A DNA stretch of 64,000 nt from SZUA-430 sp034440355. GTDB taxonomy: Bacteria > Pseudomonadota > Alphaproteobacteria > Micropepsales > Micropepsaceae. How positions within the stretch are numbered: the stretch's first letter is position 1; each line of letters starts with the position of its first letter. This document shows, one piece after another, positions 53,391-62,905 of the stretch. The DNA is taken from positions 1 through 64,000 of the forward strand of contig JAWXBY010000001.1 of assembly GCA_034440355.1 (NCBI GenBank), given 5' to 3'. The notes below the pieces were generated by a model that worked only from the letters and a program-made list of their open reading frames with translations, searched no databases and had not been told where the DNA came from. The translations under genes and the position numbers were made by a program.

Positions 53391-54392
53391 ATGAAAGCGA
53401 TTGTTTATCGTAGGTACGGCCCGCCCGACGTCGTCGCCCTTGCCGAGGTGCCAAAGCCAACACCCAAAGACAACGAAGTTCTGATCCGGATTCATGCGAC
53501 CACGGTGACGACCGGCGATTGGAGAGCGCGAAGTCTCCATCTGCCTGGCGGGTTCGGGTTCATGGGCCGTCTCGTCTTCGGAGTCTTCGGACCGCGGCAG
53601 CCGATCCTTGGAACGGAGTTGGCCGGTATCGTCGAGACAGTCGGCAAAGCGGTGAAGCGCTTCAAAGTGGGCGATGAGGTCTTTGCGTTCCCCGGCGCGA
53701 GCTATGGCTCCCACGCGGAATACCGAGCGATGGCAGAAGACGGTCTGATCGCCATCAAGCCCGCGAACCTGTCTTTTGAAGAGGCCGCAGCCCTGTCGTT
53801 TGGCGGAACGAATGCGTTGAAGTTCCTGCGCGACAAGGCCGCCATCAAACAGGGCGACGAGGTTCTGATCGTCGGGGCGTCCGGTGGCGTTGGCACGGCG
53901 GCGGTCCAGATCGCAAGGCACTTCGGCGCCGAAATAACCGCGGTCTGCAGCACAGCCAATATCGAGCTCGTGCGCTCGATCGGCGCGAAGAAGGTGATCG
54001 ACTATACCAAGGAGGATTTCGCCAAGCGCGGCGAGACCTATGACATCATCTTCGATACGACGGGTACTGTCCCGTTTGCCCGTTGCGAACCTGCGTTGAA
54101 GCCGGGCGGCCGCTTGGTCGCGGTTCAGGGAACGTTGGCCCAAGCTTTGGGCATCGGTCGGCCATCAAAGGCGAGCGGCAAGAAAGTCATCGCTGGGGTG
54201 GTGACACCGCGCGTGGAGGACCTGCAATTTCTCGCCAAGCTGGCCGAGGCCAAGGAGTTCAAACCGGTGATTGATCGCAGTTATCCACTCGAGCACGCCG
54301 CCGAAGCGCACGCCTACGTCGACAAGGGCCGCAAGAGGGGAAATGTCGTAATGACGGTTAGGCATGCCGTTTCCGACCGAGTCGCTGCCTAG
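53391..54392 (+). CDS. NAD(P)-dependent quinone-oxidoreductase-like alcohol dehydrogenase (MDR)
   Basis: The 333-residue protein belongs to the zinc-independent medium-chain dehydrogenases: GPPDVVALAEVPKPTPKDNE, TELAGIVETVGKAVKRFKVG, the nucleotide-binding IVGASGGVGTAAVQIARHFG (~165), and the C-terminal KRGNVVMTV. It reduces quinones or enals with NADPH. It follows the phytochelatin synthase gene by 27 bases and could belong to the same unit. Confidence 0.88.
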   Translation: MKAIVYRRYGPPDVVALAEVPKPTPKDNEVLIRIHATTVTTGDWRARSLHLPGGFGFMGRLVFGVFGPRQPILGTELAGIVETVGKAVKRFKVGDEVFAFPGASYGSHAEYRAMAEDGLIAIKPANLSFEEAAALSFGGTNALKFLRDKAAIKQGDEVLIVGASGGVGTAAVQIARHFGAEITAVCSTANIELVRSIGAKKVIDYTKEDFAKRGETYDIIFDTTGTVPFARCEPALKPGGRLVAVQGTLAQALGIGRPSKASGKKVIAGVVTPRVEDLQFLAKLAEAKEFKPVIDRSYPLEHAAEAHAYVDKGRKRGNVVMTVRHAVSDRVAA

Positions 54393-54680
54393 CGCTCGCC
54401 ATCCAAAGAATCGAACTCACAGCGCGACGTCCAGGAACGGGAGAGATCCCAGAGGCGATGCCGAATTTCTGCCATAACGGTTATTCGGCGGCCCAATTGC
54501 GAACCTCACCAACGACCGTCCTCGGCGATTTCGAGACACGAGTGGCGTCCAAATCGAATGTCTTGAGATGGCTGGCTTTCTTGGATCGCCTTCACGTGTC
54601 CGCCAAAGAGCCATTGCCAAACCAATGTCTGGCTCGCGCTCGATCACTCAGTCACCCGGGCGTCTCTCCAAACGATGCGA
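54393..54680. other. Gene-free region between two convergent genes
   Basis: About 290 bases between the ends of the quinone oxidoreductase and PAN genes. No convincing frame, RNA gene or strong hairpin was seen. Confidence 0.3.
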
Positions 54681-56120
54681 TCACTCCGTGCGGCTTGGTC
54701 CAAGACGGTTTTCCTCCTTCACGGCCGATCGCCGTTCGGGTGTCACGCACACCGTGTCCCCGTCGAAGGCCTCGCGCCAAACAAAACCCGCGATGCAAGT
54801 ATGCGGACCGTAGGCGCCGTCCGGATTCCAGCGGCTCGCTGCAACGGCATTTTCTTGCGTGACCATCGTTTGCGATTCCGGCGTGACGCAGACGTAGTCG
54901 GTCCGCCGCGCCTGACGCCAACCGAATCCAGGCTTACAGCGCGGCGCCGAGGGCGGCGAATAGCTATCCGCTGCTTCGGTCGGGTTCGGATCGGTGGCCA
55001 CGGTCTTCACGCCGGAAATACAGCACTTGTTCGACGCAGCTTGCGGAGCGGCGTTCTTCAAATAGCAAACCGCCTTCGGCCCTTGCACGCCCGGCCGGAC
55101 ATACGTCCACGCCTTGCAGCGCTCCAGCTTGGTGCACCGCGCCTGACAGATTCCGGGGTTCGCGTCTTGCAGTTCAAACCGATGGATATCCGAACCCGCA
55201 CGATCGGTGTTGTTCTCCATGCCCTCGGCCAACGCCCCGCCCGTATCGAGGCCGACGATTTTCTTGTTGAGGCCAGATATGCAGCAGGTATTTGATTTTG
55301 CGTCGGGCTCGGCGGTCTTCAGGTAACACACGCCGCTTGGTCCCTGCACGCCGGGGCGCACGTAAGTCCAGGCGCGGCAGCGATCGCCCTCAGCCTTGCA
55401 CTGGTATTGACAGAATGCGGGCCCGGCGAGTTTTCCCATTACAAGCCGCTTATAGTCCCATCCCGGACGATCGGTGTTGTCTTCCATCCCCGCACCGATT
55501 GATTGAGGCGCTGGCGGGGTGCCGGAAGTCGCCGGCCGTGAGGTGGGCGGCCAATTCGCGATTGCGCTGCAGATCAGTCCGACCGCGTTGACGTGCCCTC
55601 CGTAACGGATGGTTAGGCCGGTCGCATATTCGCTTCCCGGACACGCCTGAGAGGCTGGCGGCCATTTGCTTCCAGGTCCAAATCGACGGCGTCCTTTGAA
55701 TGACCCATCGGCCGGTCGGGTACAGGAAAAATCGACGCCCGCGACATAGGCACGACGAGCAAGTCCACCATCGGTAATTCTCTCGAACGTGATGTTGATG
55801 TCCCTGATGCCCGCGTTCGCTTCGCAATATTTTTCTTCGCCGCTTCCACCAATGCCGCCTCTAGGCGGGGCCAGCACGACAACATCATGAGTTGTGAATC
55901 CCGGTATATCGAGACGCGCACACATGAGGCTGATCTGATCGATCCACAATCCCGTCCGTCCGGTGAACCCAACCAGAATATGCCCGCCGGGACAGCGAAC
56001 CTCTTCGCCGCGGTCGCCCTTTCCGCCCTCCGGCGGAAAGACGGTCGCCAAAGCTGGAAACGTTGCCCATACGATCGCCGCCACGATCCCGAACGCCGCA
56101 AAGCCAAACCCCCGCTGCAT
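54681..56120 (-). CDS. Secreted protein with two PAN/apple domains
   Basis: The 479-residue protein has a signal peptide (1-25), an N-terminal domain starting VFPPEGGKGDRGEEVRCPGG (~27-190), and two PAN/apple-like units (~205-370), each with ENNTDR or EDNTDRPG, CRAWTYVRPGVQGP and VCYLK. The C-terminal ~90 residues contain RCKPGFGWRQARRTDYVCVT and CIAGFVWREAFDGDTVCVTP, a repeat also seen in the neighbouring protease. PAN domains bind proteins or sugars outside the cell. The N-domain is shared with the short gene at 57959. Confidence 0.8.
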   Translation of the reverse strand: MQRGFGFAAFGIVAAIVWATFPALATVFPPEGGKGDRGEEVRCPGGHILVGFTGRTGLWIDQISLMCARLDIPGFTTHDVVVLAPPRGGIGGSGEEKYCEANAGIRDINITFERITDGGLARRAYVAGVDFSCTRPADGSFKGRRRFGPGSKWPPASQACPGSEYATGLTIRYGGHVNAVGLICSAIANWPPTSRPATSGTPPAPQSIGAGMEDNTDRPGWDYKRLVMGKLAGPAFCQYQCKAEGDRCRAWTYVRPGVQGPSGVCYLKTAEPDAKSNTCCISGLNKKIVGLDTGGALAEGMENNTDRAGSDIHRFELQDANPGICQARCTKLERCKAWTYVRPGVQGPKAVCYLKNAAPQAASNKCCISGVKTVATDPNPTEAADSYSPPSAPRCKPGFGWRQARRTDYVCVTPESQTMVTQENAVAASRWNPDGAYGPHTCIAGFVWREAFDGDTVCVTPERRSAVKEENRLGPSRTE

Positions 56121-56155
56121 GTTCTCTCCGCTCGTTCTACAGTCGTAGACTACGA

Positions 56156-57904
56156 CTATCTCTTAACTGTCCCCGAAACACAGCACGTATTGGCCACAGG
56201 CGCCGGCGTCGACCGCTTCAGGTAGCAAACCCCCGTTGGGCCCTGGATGCCGGCACGCACGAACGTCCACGCCCGACAACGTTTGTCGCCGACGCAGGCG
56301 GCGCGGCACGGATGCGCATCGTCCATCCGGTAGCTCTCATAGTCCGAACCCGGGCGGTCGGTGTTATTCTCGGGCGGCGAGATGACGGGCGTGACGTTGT
56401 CCGGACTCAAGGCGCCGGGACTCGTGCGGCTGGGTTCGAACGGCCGCTCCTGAGCCGCCGCCCGCGTCGGCGCCAGCCGACTTTCTTCCCTCACCTGCGC
56501 ACGCCGGTTGGGTGTGACGCACACTGTGTCCCCGTTGAAGGCCTCGCGCCAAACAAGGCCCGCGATGCAGGTGTTGGGGCCGTAAGCGCCGTTCGCGTCC
56601 CAACGCGACGACGCGGTCGCGTTTTCGTCCTGCACGGTCGCAAACGACTCTCGCGTCACGCACACCGCATCGCTAGGCCGCGCCTTGCGCTGCACGAAGG
56701 GCAGGCTGCAGCCGGCGCTCGTTGGTACGCCCGCAACGCCTCCATCCTCCCGCTGGGCAGCGCCGCCCGTGTCGGGCGGGGTTGGAGCCAGTGGCCCGCG
56801 TTCGGTCACGCCGCCAGCTCCCATTTTCGTTGGCGGCGCGCCTGAGATCGCACTCAGAATATTGTTACGGATGGTGTGAATCGCGTCGCTTTTGCACACC
56901 CAGATATCTTTCGCCCATTGCCAATCTGCATTGCCGTTGGGCAGATCCATGCGTCCTGTTGCGTAGTCGAACCAACACTTGCTGTGGACGCCAAGAATCC
57001 CAAGCAAGGTTCCGTTGGGGGAAAGCACGAAATCGGCCCCGCCGCTATCGCCACCGCCGATGATTTGAGCGCGTGAATTTGGGGTGAGGAAGTACTCAAT
57101 GTCTGAGCCTTCCAGAATCGGGAAAACACCGCTCCTGTAGTTGTCGTCAAAGGCTCCAGGAACTTGGGGGGGGCCCTCTAGAGCCATGATGGCGAGACCC
57201 TGCCCGTAGGATTGTACCTGAAGGGAAGTGTCCGTCGCCTCGCGCGGTGATGCTGCGTAAAGCAGTTTGACCTTGCCGCCCAGCTCGGCCGCGTCAGCGC
57301 CGAGCATGATAAGTGCAACGTCGAGTCCGCTCGGACATTGCTGGCTGGGTGGACAAAGCGGGATGCTGTCGTAACGCACGATTTGCCGGGCCGAGAAAGA
57401 TTTGGGACTCCAGCTCGCTGTGACGGTGATTTGGTCTAGAGGCTGTGTGGGGGCGCCGGGTCCAAATTTTCCGGTCGTCGTGATGCAGTGTGCGGCTGTG
57501 AGAACGTTGTATCGATTTAGAAGGGTGCCGCTGCATGTGCCTGAAACCGATACCAGCCCCAACTCTTTCTGCACGTTGACCGGCACCGGATCGCCGTTGA
57601 CCAGCGCTTGACTGACCGACCCGATCCGGCACGACGCTTGCCGGTCACGGCGTGCGGCCTCTTCTTGATCGCGTTGAACCTGCGATGCTGTCCGACACCA
57701 TCCATAGTGCGCGTTGAAATCCAACGTCCATTGTGGACCGGTGGATCTGCAGGTTTTGGCATTGGTTTGTGCCGCTCGGACGGCCTTCGACGCGTAGATG
57801 AGGCAGTTGACATTGGCGGCCTGCGACTCTGTGCTATTGGCGAGAAATGCCAAAAATACGAGCGTCGCCATCCAGGCCTTTAGGATTCTCGGTACCGACT
57901 GCAT
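56156..57904 (-). CDS. Secreted trypsin-like serine protease with PAN/apple C-domain
   Basis: The 582-residue protein has a signal peptide (1-29), then a trypsin-fold domain (~95-375) with a complete catalytic triad: His139 (LTAAHC), Asp195 (LDVALI) and Ser287 (GGGDSGG). After a Pro-rich linker there are two units of the AVCVTRESFATV and CIAGLVWREAFNGDTVCVTP type, and a single PAN/apple unit (ENNTDRPGSDYESYRMDD, CRAWTFVRAGIQGPTGVCYL). It is 35 bases from the PAN gene, which carries the same C-terminal cassettes. Extracellular proteolysis with a targeting tail is the likely role. Confidence 0.85.
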   Translation of the reverse strand: MQSVPRILKAWMATLVFLAFLANSTESQAANVNCLIYASKAVRAAQTNAKTCRSTGPQWTLDFNAHYGWCRTASQVQRDQEEAARRDRQASCRIGSVSQALVNGDPVPVNVQKELGLVSVSGTCSGTLLNRYNVLTAAHCITTTGKFGPGAPTQPLDQITVTASWSPKSFSARQIVRYDSIPLCPPSQQCPSGLDVALIMLGADAAELGGKVKLLYAASPREATDTSLQVQSYGQGLAIMALEGPPQVPGAFDDNYRSGVFPILEGSDIEYFLTPNSRAQIIGGGDSGGADFVLSPNGTLLGILGVHSKCWFDYATGRMDLPNGNADWQWAKDIWVCKSDAIHTIRNNILSAISGAPPTKMGAGGVTERGPLAPTPPDTGGAAQREDGGVAGVPTSAGCSLPFVQRKARPSDAVCVTRESFATVQDENATASSRWDANGAYGPNTCIAGLVWREAFNGDTVCVTPNRRAQVREESRLAPTRAAAQERPFEPSRTSPGALSPDNVTPVISPPENNTDRPGSDYESYRMDDAHPCRAACVGDKRCRAWTFVRAGIQGPTGVCYLKRSTPAPVANTCCVSGTVKR

Positions 57905-57958
57905 CGACTCCCCTCGGCCTCCAGGGCCTTTTGTTGGCACGCTTAACCGCGCAACCGT

Positions 57959-58231
57959 TCAGCAAACGCAACTGCGCGCCGGCCCAGGCGGACGAAGCAC
58001 AAAAGCATCTTGGGTTGTGAATCCCGGTATCACGAGACGCGCGCACATCAAGCTGATCTGCTCGACCCAACTTCCCATCCGTCCCGAGAAGCCGACGGGG
58101 ACATGCCCGTCGGGGCAGCGAACCTCCTCGCTGCGGTCCCCTGGCCCGCCCTTCGGTGGAAAGACCGTTGCTTGCGCTGTGCCAACCCGCAGATGCCCGA
58201 CCAAGGCAATGCGAGTGAGCGTCAGTTTCAT
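57959..58231 (-). CDS. Short secreted paralogue of the PAN protein N-domain
   Basis: The 90-residue protein has a signal peptide and then ATVFPPKGGPGDRSEEVRCP and LMCARLVIPGFTTQDAFVL, closely matching residues 26-85 of the protein encoded at 54681. It stops where the paralogue continues with its own domain. CAGGA precedes ATG 58231. It is either a truncated duplicate or a small stand-alone form; the clean start and signal suggest expression. Confidence 0.65.
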   Translation of the reverse strand: MKLTLTRIALVGHLRVGTAQATVFPPKGGPGDRSEEVRCPDGHVPVGFSGRMGSWVEQISLMCARLVIPGFTTQDAFVLRPPGPARSCVC

Positions 58232-58438
58232 CCTGTTTTCCCCTGGCGGCTGTGCGGAGGGCGTATGGCCACATCGCAAAGCGACCCCCCGTGGCCCAGA
58301 GGGTGATTGCGTCCCCGCATCGCGCGGCCTTACGGTTGCACCTATCGACATCCGAACATGCACGCGGGTCGTGTACCCGTCAGGACTTTTCTCCGACCTT
58401 TTTCGGACTTTTGGCTCAACAGGTGCGAATTGCCCACG

Positions 58439-60376
58439 ATGAGTGGCCCCTCTAAGCGGATCGACCTGGTAAGCGAAGTCGACTTCCGCCTGGGCGACCT
58501 CCTTGTCAGGCCTTCGCAGTGCACCATCGGACTTGCGGGAGCAGACGAGCGGATCGAAGCGCGCGTGATGGAGGTCCTCGTCGCGCTCCACAGATCGGAA
58601 GGACGAACGGTCTCGCGCGACCAGTTGATCGAGGCATGTTGGGCTGGCCGCGCCGTCAGCGACGACGCGATCGCACGCGTCATAGCAAAGCTGCGCCTCG
58701 TCGCGCGCGCCGCCGATCCGCCGCAGTTCAAGATCGAGACCGTGCCGCGTGTCGGCTTTCGGCTGGAGGCGCCGCCGACGAATGGGTCCGCACCTGCTCC
58801 CGCGCCACCGGCAGACGCCTTTGAGCGGCATCGCAGCATGTTAAGTCGCGCAACAATCGCCGCCGCCGGCGTTGCCCTAGCCCTCATCGCGATCTTAACG
58901 GCATGGGCCATGAACTCGGGAAGAGCGCGCGACCCCGCGCTCGGTGAAGGGTCCGTCCTTGTCGTGCCATTCGAGGATCTGAGTGGCCACGCGGAAATGA
59001 CACGGCTTTCGCGACGCGCGGGTGAGGCGGTCGCGCGCCGGCTCACCGCGGGAAGCGTACCGACCCTATTGAGCGGATCGCCTTCCGGGACGGACGCCGC
59101 GTCGCCGCCCGCCGCCGAACTGCTCGTGACCGGCACTGTCGACATCGAGGGCGGGAATACGGTGATCAAAGGCGCGATCAGCAGCCGCGAAAACCGCGCT
59201 GTGCTGTGGACAGGGGTCACGGAACGCCCAACGGCGGATGCTGTCGGCATAGACGAAGAGTTCGCCCGGCTTGTCGCCATCGCCCTTCGCTGCGGCTTGG
59301 GCGAACGGGCGGCTGCCAGAAGCACCCTTTCGCGCGATGTCTTTCCGATGTTGTTGAGCGCGTGCGAGGCCATCGGTGTGCAGGATGTCCGCGCGCTCGA
59401 GATCACGCGCCGCCTCATCGACCGCACGCCCACGCTCGCCGGCGCGCATGCGCTGCGCGCCTATGCGCTCGCCACCCAGGCCTCGGGACTGGATTATTTG
59501 AGTGACGAGGCGGCTTCGATGACGACGCAGATGCGCGCGGCCGCCGCGCGCGCGCTGGCTCTGGATCCGAACGCTGTGTACGCCCACGCCGCGCTCGGCA
59601 AGCGCATCGGCGCAGAAGTGCGCCATCATGAGCGCGAAGGCCACTTGCTACGGGCTCTCGCCATCGACCCCGATCATGTCCTGGCCCGGATCGAATACAG
59701 TCTGCTGTTACGCGAGGTCGGCCGCGTGGGTGCCGCGCGAGAGACGCTGACGCGCGTGGATGACAGTGTCGGCGCACTCATCAACGGGGCTTTTCTCCAC
59801 GCGATGGCAGGCGACCTTCGGTCAGCGAACAAACTCATCGATCGTCTTGCCGTCCGAAAGCCCGACTGGGCGCGTGACGCACGCTGGGTCGTCGCTACGT
59901 GGTGGGATGATCCGTCGACCGCGCTGCCGAAACTCCAGGCGCTGGCCGCGGACGCATCAAGAACGGATGACCTGGCTTGCTTCGAAACGCATCTGACGGC
60001 CCTCGTCCGAGATGCGCCGCGCTTTCGTGGACTCACGCCCGAATGCGCTGTCGCAATGAAGGGCGATTGGAAAATTCGTATGCTCGCCAGGCAGGGCGAC
60101 ATCGACGCCGCCTACGCCGCGATGGAGGAGCCGCTGCCCCGGACGCGGCAATCGCATATGTTCCTATTCTATCCGGAAATGAAGGCGTTTCGCGCCGACA
60201 TGCGCTTCGTTGCGCTCGCCGAACGCCTCGGTCTCGTGAGTTACTGGCGGGCGACCGGCCATTGGCCCGACTTCTGCAGCGAGCCAGATCTGCCGTACGA
60301 CTGCCAAGCATGGGGCGCGCGCAAGAGCGCATCACGCCAAAAGGCCGAGAAGCAGCGAACGCGGTTCCGAGATTGA
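58439..60376 (+). CDS. CadC-like winged-helix transmembrane regulator with TPR domain
   Basis: The 645-residue protein has an N-terminal OmpR/CadC-type winged helix (~15-110: RIEARVMEVLVALHRSEGRT ... IAKLRLVARA ... KIETVPRVGFRL), one membrane helix (~140-160), a FlgO-like segment with VLVVPFEDLSG, and a TPR-like C-terminal half. It should sense a periplasmic signal and bind DNA from the membrane. Near the end it carries the SYWRATGHWPDFC signature. The last ~17 residues come from a different frame of a duplicated marR fragment, so the native C-terminus seems replaced. Confidence 0.82.
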   Translation: MSGPSKRIDLVSEVDFRLGDLLVRPSQCTIGLAGADERIEARVMEVLVALHRSEGRTVSRDQLIEACWAGRAVSDDAIARVIAKLRLVARAADPPQFKIETVPRVGFRLEAPPTNGSAPAPAPPADAFERHRSMLSRATIAAAGVALALIAILTAWAMNSGRARDPALGEGSVLVVPFEDLSGHAEMTRLSRRAGEAVARRLTAGSVPTLLSGSPSGTDAASPPAAELLVTGTVDIEGGNTVIKGAISSRENRAVLWTGVTERPTADAVGIDEEFARLVAIALRCGLGERAAARSTLSRDVFPMLLSACEAIGVQDVRALEITRRLIDRTPTLAGAHALRAYALATQASGLDYLSDEAASMTTQMRAAAARALALDPNAVYAHAALGKRIGAEVRHHEREGHLLRALAIDPDHVLARIEYSLLLREVGRVGAARETLTRVDDSVGALINGAFLHAMAGDLRSANKLIDRLAVRKPDWARDARWVVATWWDDPSTALPKLQALAADASRTDDLACFETHLTALVRDAPRFRGLTPECAVAMKGDWKIRMLARQGDIDAAYAAMEEPLPRTRQSHMFLFYPEMKAFRADMRFVALAERLGLVSYWRATGHWPDFCSEPDLPYDCQAWGARKSASRQKAEKQRTRFRD

Positions 60377-60495
60377 AGAAAAGAATCGCGCGCGCCTTGT
60401 TCAGCGGCATCAGCGAAGAAGAAGCCCGCGCCGCGACGCAGCTGCTCACGAAAGCAGGAGCCGAGGAAAAGGATGGCCGCACCCGGGGCAGCTAA
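60324..60495 (+). pseudogene. Duplicated 3' fragment of marR
   Basis: These bases closely match the last ~170 bases of the MarR gene at 51.46-51.63 kb. Reading in the marR frame gives ITPKGREAANAVPRLKK, IARALFSGISEEEARAAT and QLLTKAGAEEKDGRTRG before a stop. There is no start or HTH, so it is a remnant. It is joined to the end of the CadC-like gene, which runs on into it in another frame. Confidence 0.85.
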
Positions 60496-60691
60496 TGGCC
60501 CAAGAGAAGCAGCACTCTCAATCCATCGACACGTCAGTCTCGACCGAGCCCTCATCCCCCACACTCACATCGCTGTCGTCCGCCGAAAGTGGCCACCTTG
60601 ACGTATTGTTGGCCTAAGCGGGCATTCAACCGGGCTTGTCTTGAGCGTGGCTCGGCCGTCCGAAATTGGCCTTTTGCACTGCCGCTCAGCT

Positions 60692-62791
60692 TCAATCACA
60701 GATGAAGTCATCAGCCCCCACCGCCCGGCACTGCGGCGGGAAGCCGTGCTTACGCCAATAGGCGTAGACGCCGAAATTCTTGACGGTGTTTTTGAACTTT
60801 TCCGACCGCCGATACCCGGCAAAAGCCGCGTCCCAAAAAATGGCCGGGGTCGGCGTGATGTCGTAGAAGCCCAGCGGCCCAAGCAGCTCTGCAAGATCGG
60901 CCTGGGGAATGGGCCTCGTCCTCGCGGCGCTGAACCTACGAATGTCGGCGATCAATTCCGGGTGACCCCGCTCCGGGTGGCGGTGGGCTTCGTAGAGTTC
61001 GTCATGACGGCGCCAGCCGAAGAGAAGGCCGGGCGATCCGCTCGCGGCCTTGAACAAATGCTCTTGGCCGGTGCGCGCCAAGAGGTGGAATGCGAAATAG
61101 AAACTGACGAAGCCCCTGTCGAACGCTTTCCGATAGGCTGCCAGCGCTTCCGTATCGCGGCCCATGGAAGCAAGAACCTCGACCTGGTTCGACATGCAAG
61201 GCGTATAATAGGGCTCGATCTCCAGGCAGCGATTGAAGCTTGCCAACGCCACCTCCAGGTTTCCGACATCGGCATAAACAAGTCCGCGCCAGTTGAGTGC
61301 GGACGCATTGCGCGGATCGATCGCGATCGCGCGTTCGAAGTCGGCGATGATCGCTTCGTAGTCGCCGGGTTTGCGCCGATCTTGAGCGTCCGTCATTCTC
61401 AATTTGCCAAGCGCCGCGATCGCCAAAGCGCTTTGCGGATTGATCGCGAGCGCACGGTTCGCAAACTCGACCAAGCGCTGTTCGATCTCCGCCGGCGACG
61501 CGGAAGAGTAGCCATATTCGACCATGAGCGGTTGCAACGCCGCCCGCATTTCCCACGCGTCGGCGTAATTCGGGTCTTGTTCGACGGCGCGCGCGAGAAA
61601 CGCTTCGGCCCTGTCGAGATCGCGCCGAGCCAAGAACAAGGGGCGGGCCTGAAGGAACAGATCATAGGCTGTCAAATTGTCGGTCGCAGGCACGACGCGC
61701 ACCTGCGCGGCAGCACCGGCACCCATGGTTTGGTTCAGAGCCTTGACGATGGCGCGCGCGATCTCGTCCTGGATCGTGAAGATGTTTTCCGTCGTGAGCG
61801 GGCGGTCGAACGTTTCCGACCACAGATGCCGGTCCGTCTGCGTATCGATGAGCTGCGCCGTGATGCGCAGGGTCGCGCCCGCCTTGCGGACCGAGCCTTC
61901 GACGACGTGGCGCACGCTGAGCTTCTTGGCGATCTCGGGGATGCCGAGCTCCTGGCCCTTGAATTGGAACGACGAGGTGCGCGAAGCGACATCAAGCCTC
62001 TTCACCTTGGCGAGCACGTTGAGGATTTCCTCCGCCATGCCGTCGGAGAAGTACGCCTGGTCCTTGGCCGGCGAGAGGTCGGCGAAGGGAAGGACCGCGA
62101 TCGAGGCCTCGGAGATTGCGGCCTGAGGTGGCGGTTGCCCGCCGTGCGGAATGAGAAGCGTCCAACCCGCAACGGCCGCAACAGCGATGGCGGCGGTCGC
62201 GGCGATCGCAAGGTTCGCCCACGATAAGGTCTTACGCTTGGCCCAGAGGTTTTTGACCTGCGCCGTGAGGCCGCGCTTGATGGGCGCGCCCGGCACCAAA
62301 GCGAAGACTTCGATCGCCTCCGCCATCTTCGCGAGTTTGACCGTCCCCTTTGAATGCAGGCTCTGCGCCAGCGGTCCCCTGATCGTGTTGCGGACGTCGG
62401 CCGAGACGAGAACCGTCCCGGGAACGGCCTGCGCCATCAACCGCGCGGCGACGTTGACGCCGTGGCCCAGGAAGTCGCCGTTGGGCTGCACGACGACATC
62501 GCCCAGGTGCACGCCGACGCGGACCTTGGGCTCGCACGTTTCCGCAAGCTCGAACGCCGCTTCAACCGCGGCAAGGCTCGAGCCGAACTCCAGCATGAAC
62601 CCGTCGCCGGCGGTATTGAACACGCGTCCGCCGCGCTGGGCGGCGATCCCTTCGATCACCCTCTTGAGCGCCGCCACCTCCGCCGTCGTACGCGCCTCGT
62701 CAGCCTCCGTCCGCGCCGAGTAACCGGCGACGTCGAGGGCCACGATGGTGGCGAGTTTGCGGGATTGGGTGTGGTCTTCCACACGGGCCAT
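60692..62791 (-). CDS. Class III adenylate/guanylate cyclase-like protein with TPR domain
   Basis: The 699-residue protein begins with a class III cyclase domain (~10-165: TIVALDVAGYSARTEADE, VFNTAGDGFMLEF, VGVHLGDVV, GHGVNVAARL), then one membrane helix (~190-210), a FlgO-like middle part (IAVLPFADLSPAKDQAYFSD, ASRTSSFQFKG) and TPR repeats. The first metal-binding Asp is present (ALDVAG) and so is the second (NTAGDGFML), so activity is possible. The end carries YAYWRKHGFPPQC, related to the signature in two neighbouring proteins. Confidence 0.87.
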   Translation of the reverse strand: MARVEDHTQSRKLATIVALDVAGYSARTEADEARTTAEVAALKRVIEGIAAQRGGRVFNTAGDGFMLEFGSSLAAVEAAFELAETCEPKVRVGVHLGDVVVQPNGDFLGHGVNVAARLMAQAVPGTVLVSADVRNTIRGPLAQSLHSKGTVKLAKMAEAIEVFALVPGAPIKRGLTAQVKNLWAKRKTLSWANLAIAATAAIAVAAVAGWTLLIPHGGQPPPQAAISEASIAVLPFADLSPAKDQAYFSDGMAEEILNVLAKVKRLDVASRTSSFQFKGQELGIPEIAKKLSVRHVVEGSVRKAGATLRITAQLIDTQTDRHLWSETFDRPLTTENIFTIQDEIARAIVKALNQTMGAGAAAQVRVVPATDNLTAYDLFLQARPLFLARRDLDRAEAFLARAVEQDPNYADAWEMRAALQPLMVEYGYSSASPAEIEQRLVEFANRALAINPQSALAIAALGKLRMTDAQDRRKPGDYEAIIADFERAIAIDPRNASALNWRGLVYADVGNLEVALASFNRCLEIEPYYTPCMSNQVEVLASMGRDTEALAAYRKAFDRGFVSFYFAFHLLARTGQEHLFKAASGSPGLLFGWRRHDELYEAHRHPERGHPELIADIRRFSAARTRPIPQADLAELLGPLGFYDITPTPAIFWDAAFAGYRRSEKFKNTVKNFGVYAYWRKHGFPPQCRAVGADDFICD

Positions 62792-62905
62792 CGACGGAGA
62801 GTTTCACGGTCCAGATCATGCTACGCGCGGACGTCGGCTAATGCCAAGCAGCGCCGGAGAGCGAGGCGAGGGGCACGACGGAGGCGAGATTGCGGGCCGT
62901 GGCGC

